Positions 24,886 to 35,481 of a stretch of 64,000 bases of DNA are shown piece by piece; position 1 is the stretch's first letter; each line of letters begins with the position of its first letter. Position numbers and translations under genes: made by a program. The notes beneath the pieces are model-generated. The model made no database searches, was not told the DNA's origin, and saw only the letters and a list, made by a program, of their open reading frames with translations. The DNA is from JAEMQF01 sp963850525 (GTDB taxonomy: Bacteria; Pseudomonadota; Gammaproteobacteria; Burkholderiales; Burkholderiaceae_C): positions 620,001 to 684,000 of the forward strand of contig CAWKLQ010000008.1 of assembly GCA_963850525.1 (NCBI GenBank), written 5' to 3'.

Positions 24886-25185
24886 ATGCTGCACATCGTC
24901 AACAAGTCGCACACGCAGACGAATTCGCTGGCGAGTTGCCTGCGCCTGGCCAAACCGGGCGACGCGCTGCTGCTGACCGAAGACGCCGTTTACGCCGCCA
25001 CGCACGCCGGCGGCGCAGCCTCAGGAATGGGCGCCGCCCTCGCGCAACTGAAGGTCTACGCACTGCAACCCGACGTCGACGCGCGCGGCATGGCCGGCAA
25101 GTTGCTGGAGCGCGTCACGGCGGTAGATTACGCTGGCTTTGTCGACCTTGTCGCCGAGCACCCCACCAACCAAACTTGGCTCTGA
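24886..25185 (+). CDS. dsrH: DsrH, small subunit of DsrEFH
   Basis: 99 residues. MLHIVNKSHTQTNSLASCLR carries the family cysteine at residue 18. DsrH/TusB proteins complete the sulfur-relay hexamer. dsrC follows 16 bases later. Confidence 0.93.
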   Translation: MLHIVNKSHTQTNSLASCLRLAKPGDALLLTEDAVYAATHAGGAASGMGAALAQLKVYALQPDVDARGMAGKLLERVTAVDYAGFVDLVAEHPTNQTWL

Positions 25186-25201
25186 CACAAGGAGACGCCC
25201 C

Positions 25202-25534
25202 ATGGGAATCGAAGTCAACGGCACCACCTACGAGACCGACGAAGAGGGCTATCTGGTCAACCTCGCCGAATGGAATGAAGACATCGGCAAGGCGATCGCC
25301 GTGACCGAGAACGTCGAGATGTCGAGCAACCACTGGGAAGTCGTCAACTTCCTGCGCGACTACTACAACGAGTACCAAATCGCCCCGGCGGTGCGCGTGC
25401 TGACCAAGGCGATCGGCAAGCAGCTCGGTCCCGACAAGGGCAACAGCAAGTACTTGTACGAGTTGTTCCCGTATGGGCCGGCGAAGCAGGCGTGCAAGAT
25501 CGCCGGTTTGCCGAAGCCGACGGGCTGCGTTTAA
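25202..25534 (+). CDS. dsrC: DsrC, sulfur carrier and DsrAB substrate protein
   Basis: 110 residues from ATG 25202, with AAGGAG 10 bases before. The flexible C-terminal arm has Cys98 and Cys109 (C-x10-C, ending PTGCV), the pair that forms the trisulfide/disulfide intermediates of sulfur oxidation. It contrasts with the cysteine-free paralogue at 20219-20548. A repeat element separates it from dsrM. Confidence 0.96.
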   Translation: MGIEVNGTTYETDEEGYLVNLAEWNEDIGKAIAVTENVEMSSNHWEVVNFLRDYYNEYQIAPAVRVLTKAIGKQLGPDKGNSKYLYELFPYGPAKQACKIAGLPKPTGCV

Positions 25535-25569
25535 GGCTTGAATCGTGAAGACCGCGCGCCTGGCTTCCC

Positions 25570-25638
25570 GTCATCCCGGCGCACGCCGGGATCCATGGCG
25601 GCAGTCGAACAGTGGATACCGGCGTGCGCCGGTATGAC
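25570..25638 (+). repeat. REP-like double hairpin between dsrC and dsrM
   Basis: Two perfect hairpins stand side by side inside the operon: TCCCGGCG/CGCCGGGA (25574-25591) and ATACCGGCG/CGCCGGTAT (25616-25635), enclosed by GTCAT/ATGAC ends. The element belongs to the same GTCATCCCGG family as the repeats at 19425, 32455 and 63223, but its stems have diverged in a compensating way. In RNA it could stabilise the upstream dsrABEFHC message or reduce read-through. Confidence 0.75.
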
Positions 25639-25666
25639 GCCGTAAGTCTGGAGCCGGGATGACGCC

Positions 25667-26398
25667 ATGTCAGCCCTGAGCATCTTTTACGCCGCGCTGT
25701 TCTACCTGGCGACGGCGATCTTCGTGATCGGCGTCGGCTCGAAAATCCGCCGCTACGCGAGCGTTCCCGCACCGCTGAAAATCCCCACCACGCCCGCGCC
25801 CACCACCACCACCGGCGTGGTGCTGCGCTTGACTCGCGAGGTCGTGTTCTTCGAAAGCCTGTTCAAGGCGAGCAAGTGGACTTGGATTTTCGGCTGGCTG
25901 TTCCACGCCGCCCTGCTGCTCGTGTTGCTGCGCCATCTGCGCTACTTTCAGCAGCCGGTGTGGGCGCCCATCGTCTGGGTCCAGGCCATCGGCACTTACG
26001 CAGGCTTTGCGCTTGTGTTCGGTCTGGCGGGCCTGTGGGCGCGGCGTTTCCTCGTCGACCGCGTGCGCTACATCTCCACGCCCTCGGATCATCTGCACCT
26101 GGCGCTGCTGTTGGCGATCGGCCTGAGCGGATTGACGCTGCGCTTTGTTGCGCACACCGACATCGTCGCCGTCAAGGCCTTCATGCTTGGCCTGGTGCGC
26201 TTTGACATCCAGCCGCTGCCGGCCGACCCGCTGCTGCTGATTCATCTGGCGCTCGTCGCGCTGCTCATGATCGTGTTCCCGATCAGCAAACTGATGCACG
26301 CGCCGGGCCTGTTCTTCAGCCCCGGGCGAAATCAAGCCGACACGTCGCGCGAGCAGCGCCACGTCGCCGCGTGGGCCGCGGCGCTGCCAAAGAAATGA
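25667..26398 (+). CDS. dsrM: DsrM, membrane cytochrome b subunit of DsrMKJOP
   Basis: 243 residues, NarI-like. About five or six hydrophobic helices are visible, with histidines in helix contexts (WLFHAALLLVLLRHLRYF, LLLIHLALVALL) suited to bind haem b. It passes electrons between the quinone pool and DsrK. The start ATG follows GGAGCCGGGATGACGCC, so part of its ribosome region comes from the repeat-derived sequence. Confidence 0.93.
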   Translation: MSALSIFYAALFYLATAIFVIGVGSKIRRYASVPAPLKIPTTPAPTTTTGVVLRLTREVVFFESLFKASKWTWIFGWLFHAALLLVLLRHLRYFQQPVWAPIVWVQAIGTYAGFALVFGLAGLWARRFLVDRVRYISTPSDHLHLALLLAIGLSGLTLRFVAHTDIVAVKAFMLGLVRFDIQPLPADPLLLIHLALVALLMIVFPISKLMHAPGLFFSPGRNQADTSREQRHVAAWAAALPKK

Positions 26399-26417
26399 GC
26401 GGGCAAGGACAACCCCG

Positions 26418-27914
<1,497 letters not shown>

Positions 27915-27931
27915 ATTCAGAAGGAAACGCG

Positions 27932-29902
27932 ATGTCTTCACCCTCCACCGCCGGCGAAATCAAACCGCTGACCTTTCGCCGCTACAAAGACGGCGACGCC
28001 AAGCCGCTGGCCTGGCAGGAAGAAATCTTCGACGCCGACCACACGCACAAGTGCCCGACCTACATCCAGAGCACGCCGCCGTGCCAGGGCTCCTGCCCTT
28101 CGGGTGAAGACATTCGCGGCTACTTGAACATCGTTCGCGGCATCGAAAAACCGCCCAGCGGCGTCGCGTGGCAGGAATACGCGTGGCGCCGCCTCACCGA
28201 AGCGAACCCGTTTCCTTCGGTGATGGGGCGGGTCTGCCCGGCGCCTTGCGAGTCGGGCTGCAACCGCAATCAGGTGGAAGACTTCGTCGGCATCAACTCG
28301 GTCGAACACTTTCTCGGCGAATGGGCTATTGAGCACAAGCTCGCGTTCGAGAAACCCGCGCAGCCGACCGGCAGACGCGTCGCCGTCATCGGCGCCGGCC
28401 CGGCCGGACTGTCGGTCGCGTACCAGCTCGCGCGCAAGGGCCACGCCGTCACGATCTTCGACGAGCGCGAATTGCTCGGCGGAATGATGCGCTACGGCAT
28501 CCCGGGATTTCGCACACCGCGCGCGGTGCTCGACGCCGAAATCCAGCGCATCCTTGACCTCGGTGTGGAAACACGCATGGGCTGCCGGATCGGCAGCGAC
28601 ATCACCCTCGATGACCTGAAGAACGCCTTCGACGCCGTGTTCCTCGGGCTGGGCGCGCAAAGCGGGCGGGCGTTGCCGGTCGAGGGCGCGCAGGCGCCCA
28701 ACGTCGTCACCGCCACCGCGTTCCTGAAAGCGTTCAACGACGGCCGCATGCAGCACGTGGGCAAGCGCGTCGTCGTCGTCGGCGGGGGAGACACCTCCAT
28801 CGACGTCGCCACCGTGGCGCGGCGCCTGGGCCACATCGACCAGGTGCACGAGAGCGATCGGCCGGAGAACGTGATCGGCGGTTTTGCCGCTCACGACTCG
28901 GCGACGCTGTCGGCGCGCATGGGCGCCGAAGTCACGCTGACCTCGATTTTCGCCATCGACAAGATGCAGGCGAGCAAACACGAAGTCGAACACGCGCTGG
29001 GCGAAGGCATCACGATCCGCGGCGGCATGGCGCCCGTCGCCGTGCTCGTGGACGCCGCCGGCCGCGCCACCGCGTTGCGCGTGATTCGCTGCGAAGCAAG
29101 AATCGTCGGCGGCAAGCTCGACGTGAAGCAGATTGCCGGAACCGAAGAAGACCTCTCCGCGGACCTGATCGTCTCTGCAATCGGCCAGGCGGTCGACTTC
29201 ACGGGCCTCGAAGTCCTGAACAACGGCAAGGGCGCGATCGCTGCCGACAAGAACTACCAGGTGCAGAGTCAGGACGGAAAAGCGACGGGCATGTTCGTCG
29301 GCGGCGACGTGGTTCGCCCGCACCTGCTCACCACCGCGATCGGCCAGGGCGCGATCGCCGCCGAAGGAATCGACCGCTTTCTGCGCAGCGAGCCGCTGGA
29401 CAAGCGCCCGAAGATCGACGTGCACGGCTTCGACCTGATGCGCAAGATGGTCGAAAAAGGGCTGAAGGTCACGTCGATCTCCGAGCCGACCTGGGGCACC
29501 GATTCGAGCAGCGGCGCGATCCACAACTACGACAACCGCTCCGACCGCTACGTCATCCCGGCGACCGAGCTGTTCCTCGGCCACTTCAACTACACGCCGC
29601 GCGTGAAGCGCAAGATGATCTCGCTCAACGCCGACGAAGCACTGAACAACTTCGAGGAGCGCCTACTGCCGTTGCTCGAAGCGCAGGCGCAAGCAGAGGC
29701 GAAACGCTGCATGAGCTGCGGCCAGTGTTTCGAGTGCGACAACTGCGTCGTCTACTGTCCGCAGACCGCCGTGTTCAAGGTGCCCAAAGGCAAGTCGACG
29801 ATGGGGCGCTATGTGGACACCGACTACGCCAAGTGCATAGGCTGCCACATCTGTGCCGACGTCTGCCCCACCGGCTACATCCAGATGGGCTTGGGGGAGT
29901 AA
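27932..29902 (+). CDS. dsrL: DsrL, NAD(P)H:acceptor iron-sulfur flavoprotein
   Basis: 656 residues from ATG 27932. N-terminal Fe-S region (TPPCQGSCPSGEDIRGYL, CPAPCESGCNR), FAD motif (VAVIGAGPAGLSVAYQLARK), pyridine nucleotide motif (RVVVVGGGDTSIDVATVAR), then a C-terminal two-cluster ferredoxin (CMSCGQCFECDNCVVYCP; CIGCHICADVCPTG). DsrL resembles the small subunit of glutamate synthase and is the electron acceptor of DsrAB in sulfur oxidisers. The C-terminal ferredoxin is intact. Confidence 0.95.
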   Translation: MSSPSTAGEIKPLTFRRYKDGDAKPLAWQEEIFDADHTHKCPTYIQSTPPCQGSCPSGEDIRGYLNIVRGIEKPPSGVAWQEYAWRRLTEANPFPSVMGRVCPAPCESGCNRNQVEDFVGINSVEHFLGEWAIEHKLAFEKPAQPTGRRVAVIGAGPAGLSVAYQLARKGHAVTIFDERELLGGMMRYGIPGFRTPRAVLDAEIQRILDLGVETRMGCRIGSDITLDDLKNAFDAVFLGLGAQSGRALPVEGAQAPNVVTATAFLKAFNDGRMQHVGKRVVVVGGGDTSIDVATVARRLGHIDQVHESDRPENVIGGFAAHDSATLSARMGAEVTLTSIFAIDKMQASKHEVEHALGEGITIRGGMAPVAVLVDAAGRATALRVIRCEARIVGGKLDVKQIAGTEEDLSADLIVSAIGQAVDFTGLEVLNNGKGAIAADKNYQVQSQDGKATGMFVGGDVVRPHLLTTAIGQGAIAAEGIDRFLRSEPLDKRPKIDVHGFDLMRKMVEKGLKVTSISEPTWGTDSSSGAIHNYDNRSDRYVIPATELFLGHFNYTPRVKRKMISLNADEALNNFEERLLPLLEAQAQAEAKRCMSCGQCFECDNCVVYCPQTAVFKVPKGKSTMGRYVDTDYAKCIGCHICADVCPTGYIQMGLGE

Positions 29903-29906
29903 GACG

Positions 29907-30302
29907 GTGCTGCAAGTGGCGGCGCTCACCCTGCTGCTCGCGGCGGCTGCGGCCTTCGCGGGCGCGGCCCGTGCGGGCGACGCGACCGGCCGCACACCGC
30001 TGCCGACCATCGAGCGCGCCGCCAAAGGCGAGCGCTGCGTGGAAGCGCCCGCGCTGATGCGGCGCAACCACATGGCGATGCTCAAGCATCAGCGCGACGA
30101 CACGGTGTTCGGCGGCATCCGCGGCGCGAAGTACAGCCTGAAGGAGTGCATCGCCTGCCACGCGAGCACACAGACCGGCAGCGTGGCGAAGGCCGAGAGC
30201 AACTTCTGCGTCGCGTGCCACGCTTACGCCGCGGTGAAGATCGATTGTTTCGAGTGCCACACGGCCAAGCCGGCGGCGCTGGCGCAGCGAGGCCCGAAAT
30301 GA
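29907..30302 (+). CDS. dsrJ: DsrJ, trihaem periplasmic cytochrome c of DsrMKJOP
   Basis: 131 residues from GTG 29907, with GGGGGAG seven bases before; the ribosome site is inside the end of dsrL. A hydrophobic leader is followed by three haem motifs (CIACH, CVACH, CFECH). Its stop overlaps the dsrO start (ATGA). Confidence 0.92.
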   Translation: MLQVAALTLLLAAAAAFAGAARAGDATGRTPLPTIERAAKGERCVEAPALMRRNHMAMLKHQRDDTVFGGIRGAKYSLKECIACHASTQTGSVAKAESNFCVACHAYAAVKIDCFECHTAKPAALAQRGPK

Positions 30303-31105
30303 GCGCGCCTGGCGGGCAAGGGCGCGGCGGAGCGCGCAATTGCGCGAGCGACGCGAACGACGCGAACGACGCCAGGTCGTCCACGCGCCGCGGCTTTCTC
30401 GGCATCGCCGCCGTGGGCCTGGGCGGCGCTGCGCTCGCACCGGGCATGCGCTTGATCGACATCGCGAACGCAGCGCCACCAAGCCCCGGCGCGAACCCCG
30501 CCGTGCGCTGGGGCATGCTGATCGACACGAACAGTTGCGCAACCGGCTGCACCGATTGCGTCACCGCGTGCAATACCGAGAACGGCCTGTCGGGCGGAAC
30601 CTTGCCGACCGACCCGCAATGGATTCGCAAGATCGACCTGAAGGAAATCAAGACCGGGCGCACCGCGTCGCCGCCCGTCATGTGCCAGCATTGCGCGGAT
30701 CCGCCGTGCGTCGACGTGTGCCCGACGGGCGCGTCGTTCAAGCGTGCCGACGGCATCGTGCTCGTCGATCGCCACAGTTGCATCGGTTGTCGCTACTGCG
30801 TGCTCGCCTGCCCGTATCACGCCCGATCTTTCGTTCACGAAGACGTGACCGACCAAAAGCCCGACGTGCCGCGCGGCAAGGGCTGCGTCGAGGGCTGCAC
30901 GCTGTGTGTGCACCGGTTGGACGCTGGCAACCCGACAACGGCCTGCGCGCAGGCGTGTTCGCAGGCCGGTCACGGCGCGATCGTGTTCGGCAATTTGAAC
31001 GACGCCGACAGCGAGGTGTCGCGTTTGATTCGATCGCTGCCCACGGTGCAGTTGCGCGCCGACCTGAAGCTCGACCCCGGCGTTCGCTATCGGGGGCCGG
31101 CGTGA
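30299..31105 (+). CDS. dsrO: DsrO, periplasmic ferredoxin subunit of DsrMKJOP
   Basis: 268 residues from ATG 30299. A Tat leader (SSTRRGFLGIAAVGLGG) comes after a 28-residue N-terminal extension. Cysteine groups CATGCTDCVTAC, CQHCADPPCVDVCP, CIGCRYCVLACP and CVEGCTLC would hold several [4Fe-4S] clusters. It overlaps dsrP by one base. Confidence 0.94.
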   Translation: MSAPGGQGRGGARNCASDANDANDARSSTRRGFLGIAAVGLGGAALAPGMRLIDIANAAPPSPGANPAVRWGMLIDTNSCATGCTDCVTACNTENGLSGGTLPTDPQWIRKIDLKEIKTGRTASPPVMCQHCADPPCVDVCPTGASFKRADGIVLVDRHSCIGCRYCVLACPYHARSFVHEDVTDQKPDVPRGKGCVEGCTLCVHRLDAGNPTTACAQACSQAGHGAIVFGNLNDADSEVSRLIRSLPTVQLRADLKLDPGVRYRGPA

Positions 31106-32289
31106 TGCTGAGCGCGAACCCAACGCTGCAGACGCGCAGCTTCTGGGCGCTGCTCGGCCTGGGCGGTGTGCTGCTCGCGATCGGCCTCGCAGCGGCGCAC
31201 ACCATGGACGTCAGCGGCCACGTCGTCACCGGCATGAACAACCACATCGTGTGGGGCCTGCCGCATGTGTTTGCGATTTTCATGATCGTCGCCGCTTCCG
31301 GCGTGCTGAACGTCGCCTCCATCGGCTCGGTGTTCGGCAACGCCGCGTACAAGCCGCGCGCAGCGCTCTCAGGCCTGCTGTGCCTGGCGCTGCTCGGCGG
31401 CGGCTTGATGGTGCTGATGCTCGACCTCGGCCGGCCCGACCGCGTGATCGTCGCCGCGACGCACTACAACTTCACGTCGGTCTTCGCGTTGAACGTGTTT
31501 CTCTACTCGGGAATGGCGGGAATCGTCGTCGTCTATCTGTGGACGTTGTTCGAACCCCGGCGCAATGCCTGGTCGACTCCGGTGGGCGTGCTCGCGTTGG
31601 TCTGGCGTTTCGCGCTGACCACCGGCACGGGATCGATCTTCGGCTTTCTCGTGGCGCGCCCGGCGTTCCAGTCGGCACTGCTCGCGCCACTCTACATCGT
31701 GTTGTCGCTCGGCTGGGGTCTGGCGGTTTTTCTCATCGCGCAGCAGGCCCTCTACGCGTGGAACGGGCAGATGCTGTCACCCGACATCGAGCGACGGTTG
31801 GCGCGACTGCTCGGCATCTTCGTTATCGCGTCGCTGTACATGGTCGCGATGCAACACCTGAACGCGGTGTACTTCGCGCGCCAACAGGCGTTCGAAGCGT
31901 TCATTCTGCTGGGGGCGCAAGGCGGTGCCGTCTACGCGGGGCTGTTCTGGGTGGGTTTCGTCTTCGCTGGCTCGCTGCTGCCACTGTTGCTGCTGTTTCA
32001 TCCGCAACTCAGTGGAGCGCGGAGCACGCTTGCGGCAGCGCTGCTGATCGTCGCGGGCGCATTCGCCTGGTTGTTCGTCTTCATCATCGGCGGTCAGGCG
32101 TTTCCGATGGAAATCTTCCCCGGCTTCATTGCGAGCAGCAGTTTTGGCGACGGCGCGGTGGCCGCGTACACACCATCGGTGCCCGAACTCCTGCTGGGCA
32201 TTGGCGGCCTGGCTGCCGCAGGCATGGTCACGCTCACCGGCGTGCGCACGTTCGACTTCATGCCGCACGACGCACTGGAGAAGCCCTGA
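31105..32289 (+). CDS. dsrP: DsrP, NrfD-like membrane subunit of DsrMKJOP
   Basis: 394 residues from ATG 31105. About ten transmembrane helices with the NrfD/PsrC pattern; the region IVWGLPHVFAIFMIVAASG matches the quinone-site end of this family. With DsrO and DsrJ it forms the second quinone module of the complex. It is the last gene before the repeat region and probably ends the first dsr transcript. Confidence 0.94.
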   Translation: MLSANPTLQTRSFWALLGLGGVLLAIGLAAAHTMDVSGHVVTGMNNHIVWGLPHVFAIFMIVAASGVLNVASIGSVFGNAAYKPRAALSGLLCLALLGGGLMVLMLDLGRPDRVIVAATHYNFTSVFALNVFLYSGMAGIVVVYLWTLFEPRRNAWSTPVGVLALVWRFALTTGTGSIFGFLVARPAFQSALLAPLYIVLSLGWGLAVFLIAQQALYAWNGQMLSPDIERRLARLLGIFVIASLYMVAMQHLNAVYFARQQAFEAFILLGAQGGAVYAGLFWVGFVFAGSLLPLLLLFHPQLSGARSTLAAALLIVAGAFAWLFVFIIGGQAFPMEIFPGFIASSSFGDGAVAAYTPSVPELLLGIGGLAAAGMVTLTGVRTFDFMPHDALEKP

Positions 32290-32347
32290 CGTGAAACCAG
32301 CAAGCCTCATTTCGCATCAAGGGTGCGGCAGTGCGCTGGCGGCTTTC

Positions 32348-32639
32348 GGCCCGTTGCTGACGTTTGAACGTCCGCTTTGGGTGCGCTCACTCGTGCCACC
32401 GATCAAAGCTCAGCATGGCAAGGTGCAGCGCGAAGGGCACGACGCAAGATATTCGTCATCCCGGCGAAAGCCGGGATCCACCCGTGGAAGTCGCGCGTCC
32501 AGCGAAGCGTTCATCGCCTGCAACCGGTGGATCCCGGCTTTCGCCGGGATGACGATGGCGGTGGTTGAACCCTGTCGCTCATCCAGACACGGTTTCGCAC
32601 CGCAACGCGCGAGGTCACATCAAACGACAGCAATGGGCC
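32348..32639 (+). repeat. Nested inverted-repeat element, full copy
   Basis: Fills most of the 422-base gap between dsrP and dsrN. The outer left arm (17 bp, 32348-32364, starting GGCCCGTTGCTG) pairs with an imperfect right arm (32623-32639). Inside, 26-bp arms at 32455-32480 and 32528-32553 are perfect inverted copies that also fold on themselves. The 99-bp inner unit (32455-32553) is present in the opposite orientation in the element at 63173-63383. No open reading frame of interest is inside; the rest of the gap shows nothing else. Confidence 0.8.
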
Positions 32640-32711
32640 GAAGGCAGTCATCCACACAGCAGCGGCGCAGCGTGTGTTGCGGGTCGCGCGACGCGAAGTG
32701 GAGCGACTGAA

Positions 32712-34190
32712 ATGCACCGCCTCATGATTTCCGCCGCGCACAAGTCTTCGGGCAAGACCACGGTGACGCTCGGCCTGTGCGCGGCGTTCACTGCGCAAGG
32801 CAAGTGCGTGCAACCGTTCAAGAAGGGGCCGGACTACATCGACCCGATGTGGCTCACGCTGGCTGCGCAGCGCTCTTGCCTCAACCTCGACGCCTACCTG
32901 ATGGACGACGCCGCGCTCGAGCGCTGTTTTACGGGCGCGCTGCACGGTGCCGACCTGGCGCTGGTGGAAGGCAACAAGGGCCTGTACGACGGCCTCGCGC
33001 TGGACGGCAGCAACAGCAATGCGGCGCTCGCGCAACGCCTGAATCTGCCGGTGCTGCTCGTGCTCGACGCACGCGGCATGACGCGCGGCATCGCGCCCTT
33101 GATCCTGGGTTACCAGGCGTTCGACCGCCACATCCGCATCGGCGGCGTGATCCTGAACCGCGTGGGCGGGTCGCGCCACGAAGCCAAGCTGCGCGCCGTG
33201 ATCGAGCACTACACCGACGTGGCCGTGCTCGGCGCCGTCGCCGAAGACCCGCGTCTGGCGGTGCTCGAGCGCCATCTCGGCCTGATGCCGTGCGCCGAAG
33301 TCGGCGACGCGCGCGCACGGGTCGATGAGATGGGTCGCGTGATCGCTGCACAAGTGGATTTGCAGCGCATCGCGGCGCTCGCCGCGACGGCGAAGCCGCT
33401 GGCCTCGCTGGAAGCGCTGACCCCGAGTGCCGCGCGCACCCCTCGCGACACGAGTTCCCCGCGCGCCGCGTCGTGCGCCGCGCATCCCCCCGGGCGCGCG
33501 CACGCGCCAAGCGTGCGAATCGCCATCGCGCGCGACCGCGCCTTTGGCTTTTATTACGCCGACGATCTCGCCGCCCTCGAAGCCGCGGGCGCGCAGCTCG
33601 TGCCCATCGACACGCTGCACGACACGCGCCTGCCGCCCGTCGACGGCCTGTTCATCGGCGGCGGTTTCCCCGAGGCGTGCATGGCCGAACTCGAGGCGAA
33701 CGGCTCGATGCGCGCCGCGCTGCGCGAGGCCATCGAGGCCGGCTTGCCGACCTACGCAGAATGCGGCGGGCTCATGTACTTGTCGCGCAGCATTACGTGG
33801 AAGGGGCGCAGCGCGCGCATGGTCGGGGCGATTCCCGGCGACGCCGTGATGCACGAACGCCCGGTGGGCCGCGGCTATGTGCGGCTTGCGGAAACTTCCG
33901 CGATGCCCTGGCCCGGCGTGGCCAACGACGAACTGCGCGGCCACGAGTTCCACCATTCGAGCCTCGAAAACCTCGACCCCACCCTGCCCTTTGCGTACCG
34001 CGTCGAGCGCGGCCACGGCATCGACGGCGCACGAGACGGCGTGCTGGTTCATAACTTGCTCGCCTCGTACTCCCACTTGCGCAGCAACGCCGGCTCGATG
34101 TGGGCGCAGCGATTCGTCGGCTTCGTGCGTGCGCAAGCTCGCAGCCCACGCGCCACCCCCGCCCATGCCGGCACCACGCTGAGCCCCTGA
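32712..34190 (+). CDS. dsrN: DsrN, cobyrinate a,c-diamide synthase-like amidase
   Basis: 492 residues from ATG 32712. The N-terminal ATP-binding domain has AHKSSGKTTVTLGLC (P-loop) and KKGPDYIDPMWL; the C-terminal type I glutamine amidotransferase domain has YAECGGLMYLS with the catalytic cysteine. In dsr operons DsrN is thought to amidate sirohaem. A Pro/Arg-rich linker (residues about 235-270) separates the two domains. Confidence 0.9.
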   Translation: MHRLMISAAHKSSGKTTVTLGLCAAFTAQGKCVQPFKKGPDYIDPMWLTLAAQRSCLNLDAYLMDDAALERCFTGALHGADLALVEGNKGLYDGLALDGSNSNAALAQRLNLPVLLVLDARGMTRGIAPLILGYQAFDRHIRIGGVILNRVGGSRHEAKLRAVIEHYTDVAVLGAVAEDPRLAVLERHLGLMPCAEVGDARARVDEMGRVIAAQVDLQRIAALAATAKPLASLEALTPSAARTPRDTSSPRAASCAAHPPGRAHAPSVRIAIARDRAFGFYYADDLAALEAAGAQLVPIDTLHDTRLPPVDGLFIGGGFPEACMAELEANGSMRAALREAIEAGLPTYAECGGLMYLSRSITWKGRSARMVGAIPGDAVMHERPVGRGYVRLAETSAMPWPGVANDELRGHEFHHSSLENLDPTLPFAYRVERGHGIDGARDGVLVHNLLASYSHLRSNAGSMWAQRFVGFVRAQARSPRATPAHAGTTLSP

Positions 34191-34215
34191 ATTCACGATT
34201 TGGAAGGAGACACCG

Positions 34216-34596
34216 ATGCTGACCCTGACCCCCTCCGCGGCGCAAGAAATCCTCGCCGCAGCAGCGCGCAGCAACGCTGCAGGAATGGCGTTGCGCGTCG
34301 CGGCGCGCCAGGTCGCCGACGGTTCCATCGAATACGGCATGGGTTTCGACGAAGAGCGCGACGACGACGCGCCCGCGCAGTTCGGCGGCCTCAAAGTCGT
34401 CGTCGCCTCGCCGAGCCTGCCGCTGCTCGAGGAGACCGTGCTCGACTTCGTCGAAATCGAACCCGGCCGCCACGACTTCATCTTCATTCCGCCGGCCGAA
34501 CCGGTGAGCGCGGGCGGCGCCACCCCAACGCGGCAATCAAGCGGCGGCTGCGGCAACGGCGGTTGCGCCAGCGGTGGCTGCGCGAGCCGCACCTGA
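34216..34596 (+). CDS. dsrR: DsrR, A-type (IscA-like) protein with a new Cys-rich tail
   Basis: 126 residues. The IscA-like fold spans residues 1-95 (LTLTPSAAQEILAAAARSN ... HDFIFIPP) but the three cluster-binding cysteines of IscA are absent, as described for DsrR. Instead a C-terminal tail carries three cysteines in Gly/Ser-rich sequence (GGCGNGGCASGGCASRT). DsrR is reported to affect dsr expression after transcription in Allochromatium. AAGGAGA lies before ATG 34216. Confidence 0.88.
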   Translation: MLTLTPSAAQEILAAAARSNAAGMALRVAARQVADGSIEYGMGFDEERDDDAPAQFGGLKVVVASPSLPLLEETVLDFVEIEPGRHDFIFIPPAEPVSAGGATPTRQSSGGCGNGGCASGGCASRT

Positions 34597-34609
34597 ACGA
34601 GAGCCAGCG

Positions 34610-35476
34610 ATGAACGCATTCGTCGATTTCGGGGCCCTGCTCGGAGCCACCGGCCGCGCGTGCGGCAAGGTCAGCCTCGTCGGCGCCGGCCCCGGCGACC
34701 CGGACCTGCTGACGTTGCGCGCAGCACGCCTGCTCGAGCAGGCCGACGTCGTGGTCTACGACCATCTGGTCGGCCCCGGTGTGCTCGCGCTCATCGGGCG
34801 CGACGCCGAGCGCATCTACGTCGGCAAAGAGCGTTGCCGGCACAGCATGGCGCAAGCCGACATCAATATGCTGCTCGTGCGCCTGGCGCACGAGGGGCGC
34901 CACGTGGTGCGGCTCAAGGGGGGCGACCCGTTCATCTTCGGCCGCGGCGGAGAAGAGCTCCAGGTTCTGGCCGAGTGTGGCGTGGCGTTTGACGTCGTGC
35001 CGGGAATCACGGCCGCGTGCGGCGTCGCCGCGTACGCCGGCATTCCGCTGACACACCGCGACTACGCGCAGCACTGCACCTTCGTCACCGGCCACCTCAA
35101 GGACGGCACGTGCACGCTCGACTGGCCGGCGCTCGTGCGGCCGCGCCAGACGGTCGTGATCTACATGGGCCTGCTGGTGCTGCCCACGGTGTGCGCGCAG
35201 CTCATCGCGCACGGCCTGCCATCGCATTGGCCTGCCGCGGCGGTGGCGCAAGGGACGCTGGCGTCGCAGCGCACGGTATGCGCCACGCTGGCCACGCTCG
35301 CCGAAGCGGTGGCGCGCGAAGGCCTGGAATCGCCTTGCCTGACGATCGTCGGCGAAGTCGTTCGTCTGCACGAGCAGCTGGCTTGGTTCGGCAGCGAGGG
35401 GTTCGATGCTGCTGCCCCCGATTTCGGCTGCGAGAGGCACGCTGCTGCTCTTCAGGCTAAGAGCGTGGAGATCTGA
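34610..35476 (+). CDS. cobA: Uroporphyrinogen-III C-methyltransferase (sirohaem biosynthesis)
   Basis: 288 residues from ATG 34610. SAM-dependent methyltransferase motifs: VSLVGAGPGDPDLLTLRA, LKGGDPFIFGRGGEE and PGITAACGVAAYAGIPLTHR. It makes precorrin-2, the precursor of sirohaem needed by DsrAB. It lacks the N-terminal dehydrogenase/ferrochelatase domain of CysG, so those steps must be encoded elsewhere. It lies 13 bases after dsrR, at the end of the dsr block. Confidence 0.93.
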   Translation: MNAFVDFGALLGATGRACGKVSLVGAGPGDPDLLTLRAARLLEQADVVVYDHLVGPGVLALIGRDAERIYVGKERCRHSMAQADINMLLVRLAHEGRHVVRLKGGDPFIFGRGGEELQVLAECGVAFDVVPGITAACGVAAYAGIPLTHRDYAQHCTFVTGHLKDGTCTLDWPALVRPRQTVVIYMGLLVLPTVCAQLIAHGLPSHWPAAAVAQGTLASQRTVCATLATLAEAVAREGLESPCLTIVGEVVRLHEQLAWFGSEGFDAAAPDFGCERHAAALQAKSVEI

Positions 35477-35481
35477 AAACA

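Noticed and set aside
25570..25638. Rho-independent terminator after dsrC
   Set aside because: No T-run follows either stem, and dsrM continues the operon; the repeat-family ends (GTCAT/ATGAC) mark it as an interspersed element.
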